This document shows positions 1-8,167 of a stretch of DNA of 64,000 nt, piece after piece (the first letter of the stretch is position 1; each line of letters opens with the position of its first letter). Under the pieces are notes generated by a model, which had not been told where the DNA came from, made no database searches, and saw nothing but the letters and a program-made list of their open reading frames with translations. The DNA is taken from the NCBI GenBank assembly GCA_963837485.1, contig CAWINP010000021.1, forward strand, positions 62,001-126,000. Direction: 5' to 3'. This stretch comes from Solirubrobacter sp963837485. Its GTDB lineage: Bacteria > Actinomycetota > Thermoleophilia > Solirubrobacterales > Solirubrobacteraceae. The translations under genes were made by a program, and so were the position numbers.

Positions 1-674
1 AGCTCCGGGGCACGGCCCGGGAGCGGGAACTCGAGCGCCTCGGGCGCGAAGCGCACCTCGACGGCGACGGGCCACGTCTGCGGCCCTGGCGCCACCGGGG
101 CCGGAGGCGAGGCCGGCGGCGGGCCGCCGAACGTCGGGTACGGGAACCCGATCGCGACCGCGCCGGTCCCCGAGGCGACGCCGGCCCAGCGGCGTCCGGC
201 CACGAGCACGTCGACGCGCGCGTAGGCGGCGGGCTCGCCCGTCGCCCGGTCGGCGATGTCCGCGCGGACCACCCCGAAGGCGGCCGGGAACGCGCGATCG
301 GCGGCCGAGAACAGGAAGACCGGGCCGCCTGGCGGCGAGCCCGGTCCGGCCAGGCCCGCGTGCGGGGCCTCGAGCTCGAGCGTCATCGGGCAGAAGCGGC
401 GTGACGGGTCGTCGACGGTGACCGCGAACCGGCCGGTCTGCACCGGCGCGCCGAGCGGGTCCTCGTCGCCGAGCGGGTACTCGACGCGGCGAAGGCCGGC
501 AAGGCCGTGGAACGCGCGCACGCCGGACGGGGTGCGCGTCGCGACGCTCGGCTCGCCCTGCACGTCGAGCGGCCAGGCGACGACGTCGAGCGCGTCGCTG
601 ACCGGCGCCCCGGTCAGCGCGTCCCAGAACCACACGCCGAGCGGCGTGACGTGGTGCAGCTCGTACACACTCAC
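1..674 (-). CDS. Partial beta-rich protein next to Pvc16, probable injection-system component
   Basis: The reading frame runs off the left edge of the window, so about 224 N-terminal residues are visible and the C-terminus is missing. It starts with GTG at 674-672 inside the TGA of the upstream DUF4255 gene (GTGA overlap), so the two are translationally coupled. The visible part begins SVYELHHVTPLGVWFWDALT and alternates short hydrophobic strands with Pro/Gly-rich turns. That pattern suggests stacked beta-sandwich or carboxypeptidase-regulatory-like domains. No signal peptide or membrane segment is seen. Position right after a Pvc16-type gene suggests a baseplate or cap accessory protein of a contractile injection system; this is inferred from context, not from a recognised domain. 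Confidence 0.6.
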   Translation of the reverse strand, partial: MSVYELHHVTPLGVWFWDALTGAPVSDALDVVAWPLDVQGEPSVATRTPSGVRAFHGLAGLRRVEYPLGDEDPLGAPVQTGRFAVTVDDPSRRFCPMTLELEAPHAGLAGPGSPPGGPVFLFSAADRAFPAAFGVVRADIADRATGEPAAYARVDVLVAGRRWAGVASGTGAVAIGFPYPTFGGPPPASPPAPVAPGPQTWPVAVEVRFAPEALEFPLPGRAPE

Positions 675-1255
675 GTGCGCACCTCGAAGCGGCCGAGGCG
701 CTCCTGGACCGGCTCGCCGTCCGGCAGCCGGCGCCCGGACTCGATCCGTATGTTGCGGGCCACGTACGGCACCGACAGCTGATAGGAGCTCGGGCCGATC
801 AGCTCCCACAGCCGCATCAGGTCCTCGGTGGCGATCTCGCCCGCGACCAGCTCGACCGTCTCGTCCTCGCGGAAGACGTCCTTGACGCGGTGGTTGAGCA
901 CACCGGAAGGCAGGACGGGGTTGTCCTCGAGCACGCGCATCATCCAGCCGGCGATCGCGTACTGCATCGACGCGTCCTTGCCCCAGGTGGTGAGCAGGAA
1001 GTGCAGGTCGAGCGGCAGCTCGGCGTCCAGGCGCGTTCCGTCGGGGAGGCGACGGCCGAGCGGGATCCGGCTCGTGCCGTCGATCATGATCCGGTACAGG
1101 AACAGCGACACGCCCGCGGTCATGTGCTGCGGGAAATCCGAGGCCGTATAGGTCTTGAACTCGAGGTTGTGCTCGAACGGGGCGCGCCGGGAGGCGTCGT
1201 TGAGGACGTCCACGACCGTGTTGCAGACCGCCTCGACGGCGCGCGCGTCGGCCAC
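671..1255 (-). CDS. DUF4255 / Pvc16-like contractile injection system tail protein
   Basis: This 194-residue protein looks like the DUF4255 (Pvc16 N-terminal) family. Members are tail-terminator or cap proteins of phage-tail-like and extracellular contractile injection systems. Typical features are the N-terminal helix VCNTVVDVLNDASRR, the strand FLYRIMIDGTSR, the LDLHFLLTTWG motif and the AGWMMRVLEDNPVL helix. It acts in the cytoplasm during particle assembly. The start is GTG at 1255-1253; no better in-frame start lies upstream. The next gene begins within its stop codon. Upstream on the same strand are a 75-codon gene and a BTAD regulator, so this is probably the promoter-proximal end of an injection-system operon continuing to the left of the window. 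Confidence 0.8.
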   Translation of the reverse strand: MADARAVEAVCNTVVDVLNDASRRAPFEHNLEFKTYTASDFPQHMTAGVSLFLYRIMIDGTSRIPLGRRLPDGTRLDAELPLDLHFLLTTWGKDASMQYAIAGWMMRVLEDNPVLPSGVLNHRVKDVFREDETVELVAGEIATEDLMRLWELIGPSSYQLSVPYVARNIRIESGRRLPDGEPVQERLGRFEVRT

Positions 1256-1307
1256 GTCAGGGCCGAGCGGATGTAGACGTGTTCAACACCGGCCGGGATG
1301 TTCCGGT

Positions 1308-1335
1308 GCCGCCGTCACGCCACCGTCACGGCGGC
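1308..1335. terminator. GC-rich hairpin after the 75-codon gene
   Basis: An 8-bp perfect inverted repeat (gccgccgt / acggcggc) has a 12-nt loop, with the right arm overlapping the end of the small gene at 1326-1553. No T-run follows on either strand. It could slow or end transcription between that gene and the DUF4255 gene. It also lies in a patch of repeated Val-Thr (GTC ACN) codons that favours chance pairing. Confidence 0.3.
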
Positions 1336-1553
1336 GTCACGAGCGCCTCGAGCCAGCGCGCCACGATCGCCAGCACGGCGTCGGCGCTCGCGGCGACCTC
1401 GACGCCCTCGTCACCGCGCTCGATGTCGAGCGTCGACGTGACGCGGGCGCGCAGACCGCCGTCCGCCGTCCACGCGCGCAGGACCAGCACGCCGGTCCGA
1501 TCGTCCGGAGACCGTGCGTCAGACACGCCGTCAGCGTGACGCCGCAGCGTCAC
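1326..1553 (-). CDS. Small hypothetical protein in injection-system locus
   Basis: This 75-residue protein starts with GTG, has no membrane segment and no recognised domain. The N-terminal third is charged; the rest predicts a short strand pair (LVLRAWTADGG, ARVTSTLDIER) and a C-terminal amphipathic helix ending ARWLEALVTPP. It lies eight bases downstream of the BTAD regulator and 70 bases upstream of the DUF4255 gene on the same strand, so it is probably in the same operon. Codon use matches its neighbours. I do not recognise a family. Confidence 0.5.
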   Translation of the reverse strand: MTLRRHADGVSDARSPDDRTGVLVLRAWTADGGLRARVTSTLDIERGDEGVEVAASADAVLAIVARWLEALVTPP

Positions 1554-1560
1554 CTCAGCG

Positions 1561-2304
1561 TCACCGCGTCACGGTGACGCGGGAGACGAGCGCGCGCAGC
1601 TCGGCCGACGGCTCGAGCGCGAGCTCGTCGCGCAGCAGCGTGCAGAAGAGCCGGTATTGGCGCAGCGCTTCGCAGTGGTTACCGGCCGCCGCGTGCGCTT
1701 GGATCACGACGCGATGCGCGGTCTCGCGCAGCGGTTCGCCGGCCACCGACGCGAGCCCGGCGACGACCGCCTCGCCGTAACGGCCGCACGCCGACAGGTC
1801 CTCGCAGAGCGCGTCGAGCGCGAGCAGCCGCAGCTGCCGGAAGCGCTCGCGCTCGATCGTCAGCCAGTCGTCGTACCAGTCCGGAAGCAGCTCGCCGGCG
1901 TCGCACAGGTCGGCGAGGTCGTCCGGCCGCGCGTCGGCCGCGCCGCGCAGCGCGCGCCGAGCGCACGCGCCGACACGGTGCAGATCCACGCTGACGCCGC
2001 GGCCGAGCGCGATGCCCGCAGCGGTCGCCGAGATGAGGTCGTGCGCCCGCTGGCGGATGCGCCACAGCGTAGTCCGCAGCGCGGCCTGGGCCTGCTCCTC
2101 GCTCGCCTCGATCCAGAGCGAGCCGGCGACGTAGGCACGCTGGACCGGCCGGTCCTGCACCGCGAGGAACGCGACCAGCCGCTGGCCTCCGAGCGGCAGC
2201 TCGATCGCGGCGCCTTCCCGCCGCGCCGCGAACCCCCGAAGCAGGTCGAGGCTTACGGCCGGGTGCGGCTCGATGTGCGCTGCCTGAGAACCCATCGTGT
2301 CCAT
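1561..2304 (-). CDS. BTAD-domain (SARP-like) transcriptional regulator
   Basis: This protein of about 247 residues has the organisation of SARP/BTAD regulators. A short winged-helix-like N-terminus (LPLGGQRLVAFLAVQDRPVQR through LRTTLWRIRQRA) is followed by the bacterial transcriptional activator domain, with the helix-repeat pattern ending EALRQYRLFCTLLRDELALEPSAEL. Such proteins bind direct-repeat DNA and activate downstream operons. It is the first gene of the leftward operon that contains the Pvc16-like gene, so it probably controls that locus. ATG 2304 is chosen because the next upstream ATG (2358) would overlap the divergent J-domain gene; ATG 2295 is also possible. Confidence 0.75.
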   Translation of the reverse strand: MDTMGSQAAHIEPHPAVSLDLLRGFAARREGAAIELPLGGQRLVAFLAVQDRPVQRAYVAGSLWIEASEEQAQAALRTTLWRIRQRAHDLISATAAGIALGRGVSVDLHRVGACARRALRGAADARPDDLADLCDAGELLPDWYDDWLTIERERFRQLRLLALDALCEDLSACGRYGEAVVAGLASVAGEPLRETAHRVVIQAHAAAGNHCEALRQYRLFCTLLRDELALEPSAELRALVSRVTVTR

Positions 2305-2308
2305 GCGG

Positions 2309-2336
2309 TTGAGCGCGCGAATGCCGGACCTGATAC
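2309..2336 (+). promoter_or_regulatory. Putative promoter of the J-domain gene
   Basis: A TTGAGC hexamer at 2309-2314 and a TGATAC hexamer at 2331-2336 are separated by 16 bases. Transcription would start close to 2343, only about five bases before the GTG at 2348. The following gene would then have a very short leader or none. The match is moderate and rests on inspection only. Confidence 0.35.
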
Positions 2337-2347
2337 GGGTTGCGGCC

Positions 2348-3028
2348 GTGACCCGCACTTCCCCCCTGCGCGACCAGCTCGCCGAGCTGGAGGCCGAGCA
2401 CGCGACGCTGCGGGCCGAGCTCGCGGCGTTCGAGTCCGACTACCTGCGGGCGGTCGGGATCGTGATGGCCGAGCTGCACGAGCTCGAGGCGCGGATCCTC
2501 GCGCTCGTGGCGGTGCGCTCAGGCACGCCCGGCGACGCCGCGGCCGCCGACGCTGCGCGCGAGCGCGCGCGGGAGACCACGACGGCGATCCGCTCGATCC
2601 CGGTACCCCCCGGGCCGCCGCCGACCGCCGATCTCAAGACGCTGTTCCGCGACGCGGCCAAGCGCATGCACCCGGACCTCCAGCGGCACCCGGACGGGCG
2701 CGTGCACGCGGAGGCGTTCATGAAGCGGCTCAACCAGGCCTACCGCTCGGGCGAGGCCGACGCGATCGCCAACCTGGTCCGCCAGTGGGAGACGTCGCCG
2801 TACGCGACCGCGGCGGCGAACGACTCCGACCGGCTGCTGCGGGTCGCCGTGGCTGAAGCGCAACGGCGGCTCGAGGAGGCGCGCGCGACCGAGCTCGCGC
2901 GGCTGATGGAGCGCTCGCTGGCGGCCACCATGGACGGCCGCGACCTGCTGCTCGAGCTCAAGCGCGAGGCCGAGGCCGCGCTCGTCGCGGGCCGCCTGCG
3001 GCTGGCCGGGCTCGAGGCCTCAAGCTGA
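2348..3028 (+). CDS. J-domain-like coiled-coil protein
   Basis: This protein of about 226 residues has three parts. An N-terminal coiled coil (LRDQLAELEAEHATLRAEL and on) is followed by a central J-domain-like segment with the diagnostic His-Pro-Asp in AAKRMHPDLQ and the helix FMKRLNQAYRSGEADAI. The C-terminal part is a long charged helix. J-domains stimulate Hsp70 ATPase activity, so it may recruit DnaK to a client. It is divergent from the BTAD regulator. The GTG start at 2348 is preferred because a promoter-like pair ends just upstream and because the ATGs at 2297 and 2321 lie in the divergent promoter region. Whether it serves the adjacent injection system is unknown. Confidence 0.65.
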   Translation: MTRTSPLRDQLAELEAEHATLRAELAAFESDYLRAVGIVMAELHELEARILALVAVRSGTPGDAAAADAARERARETTTAIRSIPVPPGPPPTADLKTLFRDAAKRMHPDLQRHPDGRVHAEAFMKRLNQAYRSGEADAIANLVRQWETSPYATAAANDSDRLLRVAVAEAQRRLEEARATELARLMERSLAATMDGRDLLLELKREAEAALVAGRLRLAGLEASS

Positions 3029-3071
3029 CGCGTCAGGGTGTTGACCCACGTCGGGTAAGCCGAACACGAAC

Positions 3072-3087
3072 CGGGGGGTGCCCCCCG
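3072..3087. terminator. GC hairpin downstream of the J-domain gene
   Basis: The 16-bp perfect palindrome cggggggtgccccccg lies 44 bases after the stop codon at 3028. It would form a seven-pair stem with a minimal loop. There is no T-tract, but GC-only hairpins are common as terminators in high-GC actinobacteria. Confidence 0.45.
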
Positions 3088-3130
3088 TGTGAAGCGCTCG
3101 CCGGCGTCGCTAACTTCAAGTAACCCGCCC

Positions 3131-3226
3131 ATGTCCAAGCTCCTCCGCCGAATCAAGCGGCATCGCCGCTCCGCCAACCGCCGCCCCCGCTCCTCGGGCT
3201 GGGGCCTGCGCGCGCTCCCCGTCTGA
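3131..3226 (+). CDS. Possible 31-residue highly basic peptide
   Basis: An ATG-started frame encodes 31 residues, about 12 of them Arg or Lys, starting MSKLLRRIKRHRRSANRR and ending in a hydrophobic WGLRALPV tail. It resembles a nucleic-acid-binding or cationic peptide. It stands alone between the J-domain gene hairpin and the M48 protease. The ribosome binding site is poor, and arginine-rich frames are common in GC-rich DNA, so it may not be translated. Confidence 0.25.
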   Translation: MSKLLRRIKRHRRSANRRPRSSGWGLRALPV

Positions 3227-3265
3227 TCACGTTGCGCCCGTGCGCGGGCGTGGCAGACTGAAGGC

Positions 3266-4138
3266 ATGAGACGGCACTCGCTCGTGCCTTCCGACCCGGG
3301 GCTCCTCGCCCGCATGGTCGTCGCCGCCGTGGTGACGCCGCTGATCGTGCTCGCCGGCCTCGTCCTCGTGTTCGCGGTGGCGCCGACGAAGATCGTCATC
3401 GTCGTCGCCATAGCCTGCCTCGTGGGCATCGGCACGACGATCAAGGAGCGCGGCAACGCGCCACGGAGCCACGCCGTCTCGGAGGCCGAGGAGCCGGCGC
3501 TGCACGCGATCGTGGAGCGGCTGTGCCTGCTCGCCGACCTGCCGAAGCCGGCGATCGTGGTCGAGCCTGAGCCGATGCCCAACAGCTGGGTCGTCGGCAC
3601 GCGGACGCGCGGGTATCGCCTGCACCTCACACGCGGGCTGCTCGATCGACTCGAGCCGCATGAGCTGGAGGCCGTGATCGGCCACGAGCTCGCCCACATC
3701 GCCAACCGCGACGCCGCGGTGATGACCGTCGTCGGCGGCCCTGGCGCCGCACTGCTCGGCGGCGGCCGCAACCTGGTCAGCATCGGATGGTTCGTGATGG
3801 CCGGCGCCGCGGTCGCGATGGTCATCGGCTGGATCGCGAGCCTCGGCACGCGCGCGCTCTCGCGCTACCGCGAGTTCGCGGCCGACGCCGGCTCGGTCGC
3901 GCTGACCGGCAGCGCCGCGGCGCTCGCCTCGGCGCTGATGAAGGTCTCTGAGGGCATCTCCGCGATCCCGCAGAAGGACCTGCGCGTCGAAGCCGCGCGC
4001 GACGCGTTCCACCTCCTCCCCGTCGCCCGCGACGGGGAGGACCGCTACCACCTGCCCGCCACCCACCCGTCGCTGCAGGCCCGGATCGCCCGGCTCGAGA
4101 AGCTCGAGCACGCGCTGCAGCGCTCAAGGTCCTCTTAG
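3266..4138 (+). CDS. M48 family membrane metalloprotease (HtpX-like)
   Basis: This 290-residue protein matches the size and layout of HtpX-type proteases, which degrade misfolded membrane proteins at the cytoplasmic membrane. Two N-terminal membrane segments lie at about 13-34 and 40-56. The zinc motif HELAH is at about 140-144, and the downstream Glu ligand is in YREFAADAG at about 203. A further hydrophobic pair (about 170-195) sits between the two, as in the family. The ATG at 3266 has GAAGG nearby. A six-pair hairpin (4142-4157) follows the stop at once. The next gene starts 24 bases later, so the two may be co-transcribed. Confidence 0.85.
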   Translation: MRRHSLVPSDPGLLARMVVAAVVTPLIVLAGLVLVFAVAPTKIVIVVAIACLVGIGTTIKERGNAPRSHAVSEAEEPALHAIVERLCLLADLPKPAIVVEPEPMPNSWVVGTRTRGYRLHLTRGLLDRLEPHELEAVIGHELAHIANRDAAVMTVVGGPGAALLGGGRNLVSIGWFVMAGAAVAMVIGWIASLGTRALSRYREFAADAGSVALTGSAAALASALMKVSEGISAIPQKDLRVEAARDAFHLLPVARDGEDRYHLPATHPSLQARIARLEKLEHALQRSRSS

Positions 4139-4162
4139 ACGCGACGGCGTACCGTCGGACGC

Positions 4163-4750
4163 GTGCTCGCGCTGCTCGCCCTCGCCGTCGTCACCAACCC
4201 GTACTTCCCGCTGGCGCCCGGGACGCGGTGGGAGTACCGCGGCGTTGAGGGCGGCCTACCGGCGCGCGACGTCGTGACCGTCTCGACGCGCACCGAGCTG
4301 GTGGGCGGCGCCGAGTGCGCTGTCGTTCACGACCTCCTTTACCAGAGCGGGCGCCTGGTCGAGCGGACCGTCGACTTCTACACGCAGGACGAGGCCGGGA
4401 ACGTCTGGTACTACGGCGAGGACACCGCCGAGCTCGACTCACGCGGCCGCGTCAAGAGCACCGAGGGCTCGTGGCGCGCCGGGCGGGACGGCGCGAGGCC
4501 CGGGATCTTCATGCCCGCCCACCCGCGCGCCGGCCAGACCTTCCGGCAGGAGGATTACCCCGGCCACGCGGAGGACCGGTTCTCGGTGATGTCCGTCCAC
4601 AACCGCGCGTTGAAGACCAAGGAGTGGACGCCGCTGGAGCCCGGCGTGCGCGACCGCAAGTGGTACGTGCGCGGGATCGGTCTCGTCGCCGAGGCGACCG
4701 TCAAGGGCGGATCGGACCGCCTCGAGCTGCACTCGTTCAGAACGGCGTGA
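4163..4750 (+). CDS. Secreted protein of unknown function
   Basis: This 195-residue protein starts with GTG. A very short hydrophobic leader (LALLALAVV) precedes the segment YFPLAPGTRWEYRG. That opening is common in exported actinobacterial proteins that are mostly beta-strand. The body is strand-rich (VERTVDFYTQDEAGNVWYYG) and ends with KWYVRGIGLVAEA. Two cysteines are not enough to assign a fold. It follows the M48 gene by 24 bases, suggesting an operon, and its 3' end overlaps the convergent epimerase gene by 14 bases. I cannot name a function. Confidence 0.6.
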   Translation: MLALLALAVVTNPYFPLAPGTRWEYRGVEGGLPARDVVTVSTRTELVGGAECAVVHDLLYQSGRLVERTVDFYTQDEAGNVWYYGEDTAELDSRGRVKSTEGSWRAGRDGARPGIFMPAHPRAGQTFRQEDYPGHAEDRFSVMSVHNRALKTKEWTPLEPGVRDRKWYVRGIGLVAEATVKGGSDRLELHSFRTA

Positions 4751-5724
4751 CCTCGCCGTTGGCGGCGAGCCAGGCGACCGCTTCGCGCAGCGCCTCCAGC
4801 ACCGTGTAGCGCGGCGCGTAGCCGAGCACGGCCTTCGCGCGCTCGATGCTCGCGGCGATGCCGCGGCCGACGTGCGCGCGCGTCGCCTCGGCGTGCCGCG
4901 CGCCCACGCGGCGCTCGAACTCCGGCCAGTCGACGAGCTCCACCACCGGCTCGCGCCCCCACCAGGCCGCCGCGCCGTGTGCCAGCCCGCGCAGCGTCAT
5001 CGCCTGCTCGGCGACGACGTGGAAGCTCGCGCCGATCGCCTCCGGGCGGGTGAGCGCGCGCTCGAACGCCTGGGCGACGTCGTCGGCGTGGACGTGGTGG
5101 ACCACGCCGAGCCCGAGGTCGGGCAGCGGCAGCGGCTCGCCCGCGGCCAGCCTGCGCCAGACATCGTTGTCGAAGTTGCCGGCCGGCGTGACCACGTTCC
5201 AGCCGTGCCGTCAGGGAATCCCTCGGCGCGGTGGAGGGCCCGGGAGCCGGGCCGGTGATGTGGCCCGGGTGGAGCACGACGCTCGGCACGCCGCCGGCGA
5301 TCGTCTCGCGCCACAGCAGCGCCTCGATCGCCGCCTTGCCGGTGCCGTAATCGCCGTAGGCGGTGCGCGGCTCGTCTTCGGTCACCGGCACGCGGGCGGC
5401 CGGCCCGTGGACCCAGATCGTGCCGCAGTGGATCAGCAAGGGGCGCGAAGGGCGGAGCGCGTCGACCAGCCGCTGCGCCTCCTCCGGCGTGAAGCAGACC
5501 ATGTCGATGACGGCGTCGGCGCCCAACGCCGCCACGCGGTCCTCGAAGCCCGCGCTCGCCCGGTCGTCGGTGAGCCGCTCGACCGCGCTCCACTCGGGCG
5601 CCGGCGAATACGGCTCGCGCGTGCCGCGGCTGAGCGCGATGACGTCGTGGCCCGCCCGCACCAGGCGCGGGACCAGATAGGTGCCCACGTGGCCGGTGGC
5701 TCCGATCACGGCAATGCGTCGCAT
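4737..5724 (-). pseudogene. NAD(P)-dependent epimerase/dehydratase, frameshifted
   Basis: The first part has the Rossmann signature IGATGHVGTYLVPRLV at residues 5-20 and a short-chain dehydrogenase-like YGDYGTGK motif, continuing to VVLHPGHITGP. The second part (VTPAGNFDNDVWRRLAAG, then LGVVHHVHADDVAQAFERAL) is clearly the C-terminal half of the same family but lies in another frame. The change falls between about 5199 and 5260, where one extra base would explain it. The junction also carries about 14 unexpected residues. Together the parts give a normal length of roughly 320-330 residues. This is either a recent frameshift mutation or a consensus error. The ATG at 5724 overlaps the promoter side of the divergent GGDEF-EAL gene. 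Confidence 0.75.
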
Positions 5725-5761
5725 CGCTGCAGACTATGTGGCCAAGGCCGATTACCAGGGG

Positions 5762-8167
5762 GTGGTGCCGCGTCACACGTCGACCCGAGCCGCCTGGCTG
5801 ATCCTGGCCGCGTTCGCGCTGCTGGCCGTGCCGGTCACCGCGAAGGTGCGCGAGCAGGTGCGGGGCGACAACGTGCAGGCCTTCGGCGCGCAGGCGGCGA
5901 GCGTCGGCGCGTCGGTGACCACGGCGGTGCAGCGGATGGACGACCTCACGCTCGCCGCGCGTACGCTCCTGGCCGCCAACCCGGACCTGACGAACCGCCA
6001 GTTCACCGAGTGGTATCGCGGCATGGGCGTCGAGGGCCGCTTCCCCGGCGTCGCCGGGTTCGGCTACACCGAGCGCGTGCCGCGCACCCACCTGGCGCGC
6101 TTCGTCGGCGAGCTGGGCGCCGACCCGATCCCGGGCGCCACCAAGGGCTCGTTTGAGGTGATCCCGCCGGGCGACCGGCCGGCCTACTGCCTCGCCCGCC
6201 TCGGCGTCGGGGCGTCGGGCGGCGCGTACGCGATGGTCGAGCTCGGCGTCACCGGCCTTGACCTGTGCGCGCTCTCGAAGCTGCTCGACTCCGCGCGCGA
6301 CAGCGGCAGCTTCAGCGCATTCGTCGTCAGCGCCGGGGGCGCGCGCGGCGGCGCCGGGCTGTTCGAGGTGATCGCGCCGGTCTACGAGGGCGGCGTCGTG
6401 CCGCAGACGCTCGAGCGCCGGCGCGAGCGCATCAAGGGCTGGATCATCGGCCTGTTCGACGCCGGCCCGATCCTGCGCGCGGCGGTGGCGGGCCAGGAGG
6501 GCGCCGCAGTCTCGCTCGCGCGCGAGCACGCCGCGGTGCGCGACACGCGCGTCCCGGCGGGTGACGGCGCCGGCTTCCGGACGCTGCTGAACTCGCTCGA
6601 GAGCTCATCCGCCGCGTCGTACGGCCGCGTCCCTCAGGGTCCGGCGCTGCGGCGCAGCTTCACCGTGGACGCCGACGGCCGCTGGGTCGTCTCGGTGTCG
6701 CGCGCCGCGCCGCGCGGCCTCGCCTCGCCGGACGGCGTGGCCGGGATCGCGTTCATCGGCTGGCTCGTGATCGGGCTGCTCCTCTCGCTGCTGGTGCACG
6801 TGCTGGCGCGCGGGCGCGAGCGGGCGCTGCGGATGGTCGACGAGAAGACCGGCCAGCTGCGCCACCAGGCGCTCCACGACGCGCTCACCGGGCTGCCGAA
6901 TCGCGCGCTGATCATGGACCGCGCCGACCAGCTGCTCGCGCGCGCTCGGCGCGAGCGCTTCGAGCCGGCGGCGATGTTCATCGACCTCGACGGCTTCAAG
7001 GACGTCAACGACACGCTCGGGCACGAGTCCGGCGATGAGCTGCTGCGCGCGGTGGCGAGCCGGATCTCCGGCGTGCTGCGCGACAGCGACACGGTCGGGC
7101 GGCTCGGCGGCGACGAGTTCGTCGTGCTCGTCGAGGGCGACCCGGACACCGTGGCGGAGCGGATCCTGAACGTGCTGCGTGAGCCGTTCGAGCTGCGGGC
7201 GTCGGACTCGCCGGTCTCGCTCACCGGCTCGATCGGCATCGCCTCGGGCGCCCGCGAGGCGGCCAAGGACCTCCTGCGCGACGCCGACATCGCGCTGTAT
7301 GAGGCCAAGGGCGCGGGCCGCGACCGGGCTGCCGAGTTCCGCCACGAGATGCACATCGCCGCGTCCGAGCGGATGGCGCTCGGCAACGACCTGCGGGGCG
7401 CGCTCGACGCCGGCGAGCTGTTCCTCGTCTACCAGCCGGTCCACGAGCTCGCAAACCGCGACATGGTCGGCGCGGAGGCGCTGCTGCGCTGGCAGCACCC
7501 GGCGCGCGGGCTCGTCCCGCCGGCCGAGTTCATCGCGCTCGCCGAGGAGACCGGGCTGATCGTCCCGATCGGCGCCTGGGTGCTGCGCACCGCGTGCCTG
7601 GAGGCCGCCCGCTGGCACGCCGACGGGCACCCGATCCGCGTCGGCGTGAACGTCTCGACCCGCCAGCTCGAGGACCCGGCGCTGCTCGACAGCGTGCAGC
7701 GCGCGCTCGACGTCAGCGGGCTCGCCGCCCGGCACCTGACGCTGGAGATCACCGAGACCGCGCTGATGCGCGATCCCGCGCACGCCGCGGACGTGCTGCA
7801 CGCGCTGAAGGCGTTCGGCGTGCGCGTGGCGATCGACGACTTCGGCACCGGCTACTCCTCGCTCGCCTACCTGCAGCAGCTCCCGGTCGACTCGCTGAAG
7901 ATCGACCGCGCGTTCGTCACCGGCTCGCACGCGCTGGCCGAGACGCTCGTCCAGCTCGCCCGCAGCCTGAAGCTGCGCAGCATCGCCGAGGGGATCGAGG
8001 AGGAGTCGCAGCTCGAGCACCTGCGCGCGCTCGGCTGCGACCGCGGCCAGGGCTACCTCTTCTCGCCGCCGCTGGACGCGCCGGCGCTGGAGCGCTACCT
8101 GAGCGGGGCGCCGGCCCATGCCGGGCCGGCGCCTCTCAGGTCTATGGCGTCGTTGTCGAGAGCGTGA
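5762..8167 (+). CDS. CHASE-GGDEF-EAL membrane protein (cyclic-di-GMP turnover)
   Basis: This protein of about 800 residues has an N-terminal membrane segment (AAWLILAAFALLAVPVTAKV) and a CHASE-type extracytoplasmic sensor (about 50-300, with FTEWYRGMGVEGRFPGVAGF). A second membrane segment follows near 326-350, then a GGDEF domain with an intact RLGGDEF site, then an EAL domain with EALLRW and DDFGTGYSSLAYLQQLP. Both catalytic signatures are complete, so it could make and/or hydrolyse cyclic-di-GMP in response to an extracellular ligand. GTG 5762 after a GGGG purine run is preferred. ATG 5714 would overlap the divergent epimerase start. Its 3' end overlaps the convergent S15 peptidase gene by 26 bases. 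Confidence 0.9.
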   Translation: MVPRHTSTRAAWLILAAFALLAVPVTAKVREQVRGDNVQAFGAQAASVGASVTTAVQRMDDLTLAARTLLAANPDLTNRQFTEWYRGMGVEGRFPGVAGFGYTERVPRTHLARFVGELGADPIPGATKGSFEVIPPGDRPAYCLARLGVGASGGAYAMVELGVTGLDLCALSKLLDSARDSGSFSAFVVSAGGARGGAGLFEVIAPVYEGGVVPQTLERRRERIKGWIIGLFDAGPILRAAVAGQEGAAVSLAREHAAVRDTRVPAGDGAGFRTLLNSLESSSAASYGRVPQGPALRRSFTVDADGRWVVSVSRAAPRGLASPDGVAGIAFIGWLVIGLLLSLLVHVLARGRERALRMVDEKTGQLRHQALHDALTGLPNRALIMDRADQLLARARRERFEPAAMFIDLDGFKDVNDTLGHESGDELLRAVASRISGVLRDSDTVGRLGGDEFVVLVEGDPDTVAERILNVLREPFELRASDSPVSLTGSIGIASGAREAAKDLLRDADIALYEAKGAGRDRAAEFRHEMHIAASERMALGNDLRGALDAGELFLVYQPVHELANRDMVGAEALLRWQHPARGLVPPAEFIALAEETGLIVPIGAWVLRTACLEAARWHADGHPIRVGVNVSTRQLEDPALLDSVQRALDVSGLAARHLTLEITETALMRDPAHAADVLHALKAFGVRVAIDDFGTGYSSLAYLQQLPVDSLKIDRAFVTGSHALAETLVQLARSLKLRSIAEGIEEESQLEHLRALGCDRGQGYLFSPPLDAPALERYLSGAPAHAGPAPLRSMASLSRA

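Noticed and set aside
1561..2304. BTAD regulator as pathway activator of an antibiotic cluster
   Set aside because: No biosynthetic genes are nearby; the adjacent genes are injection-system-like.
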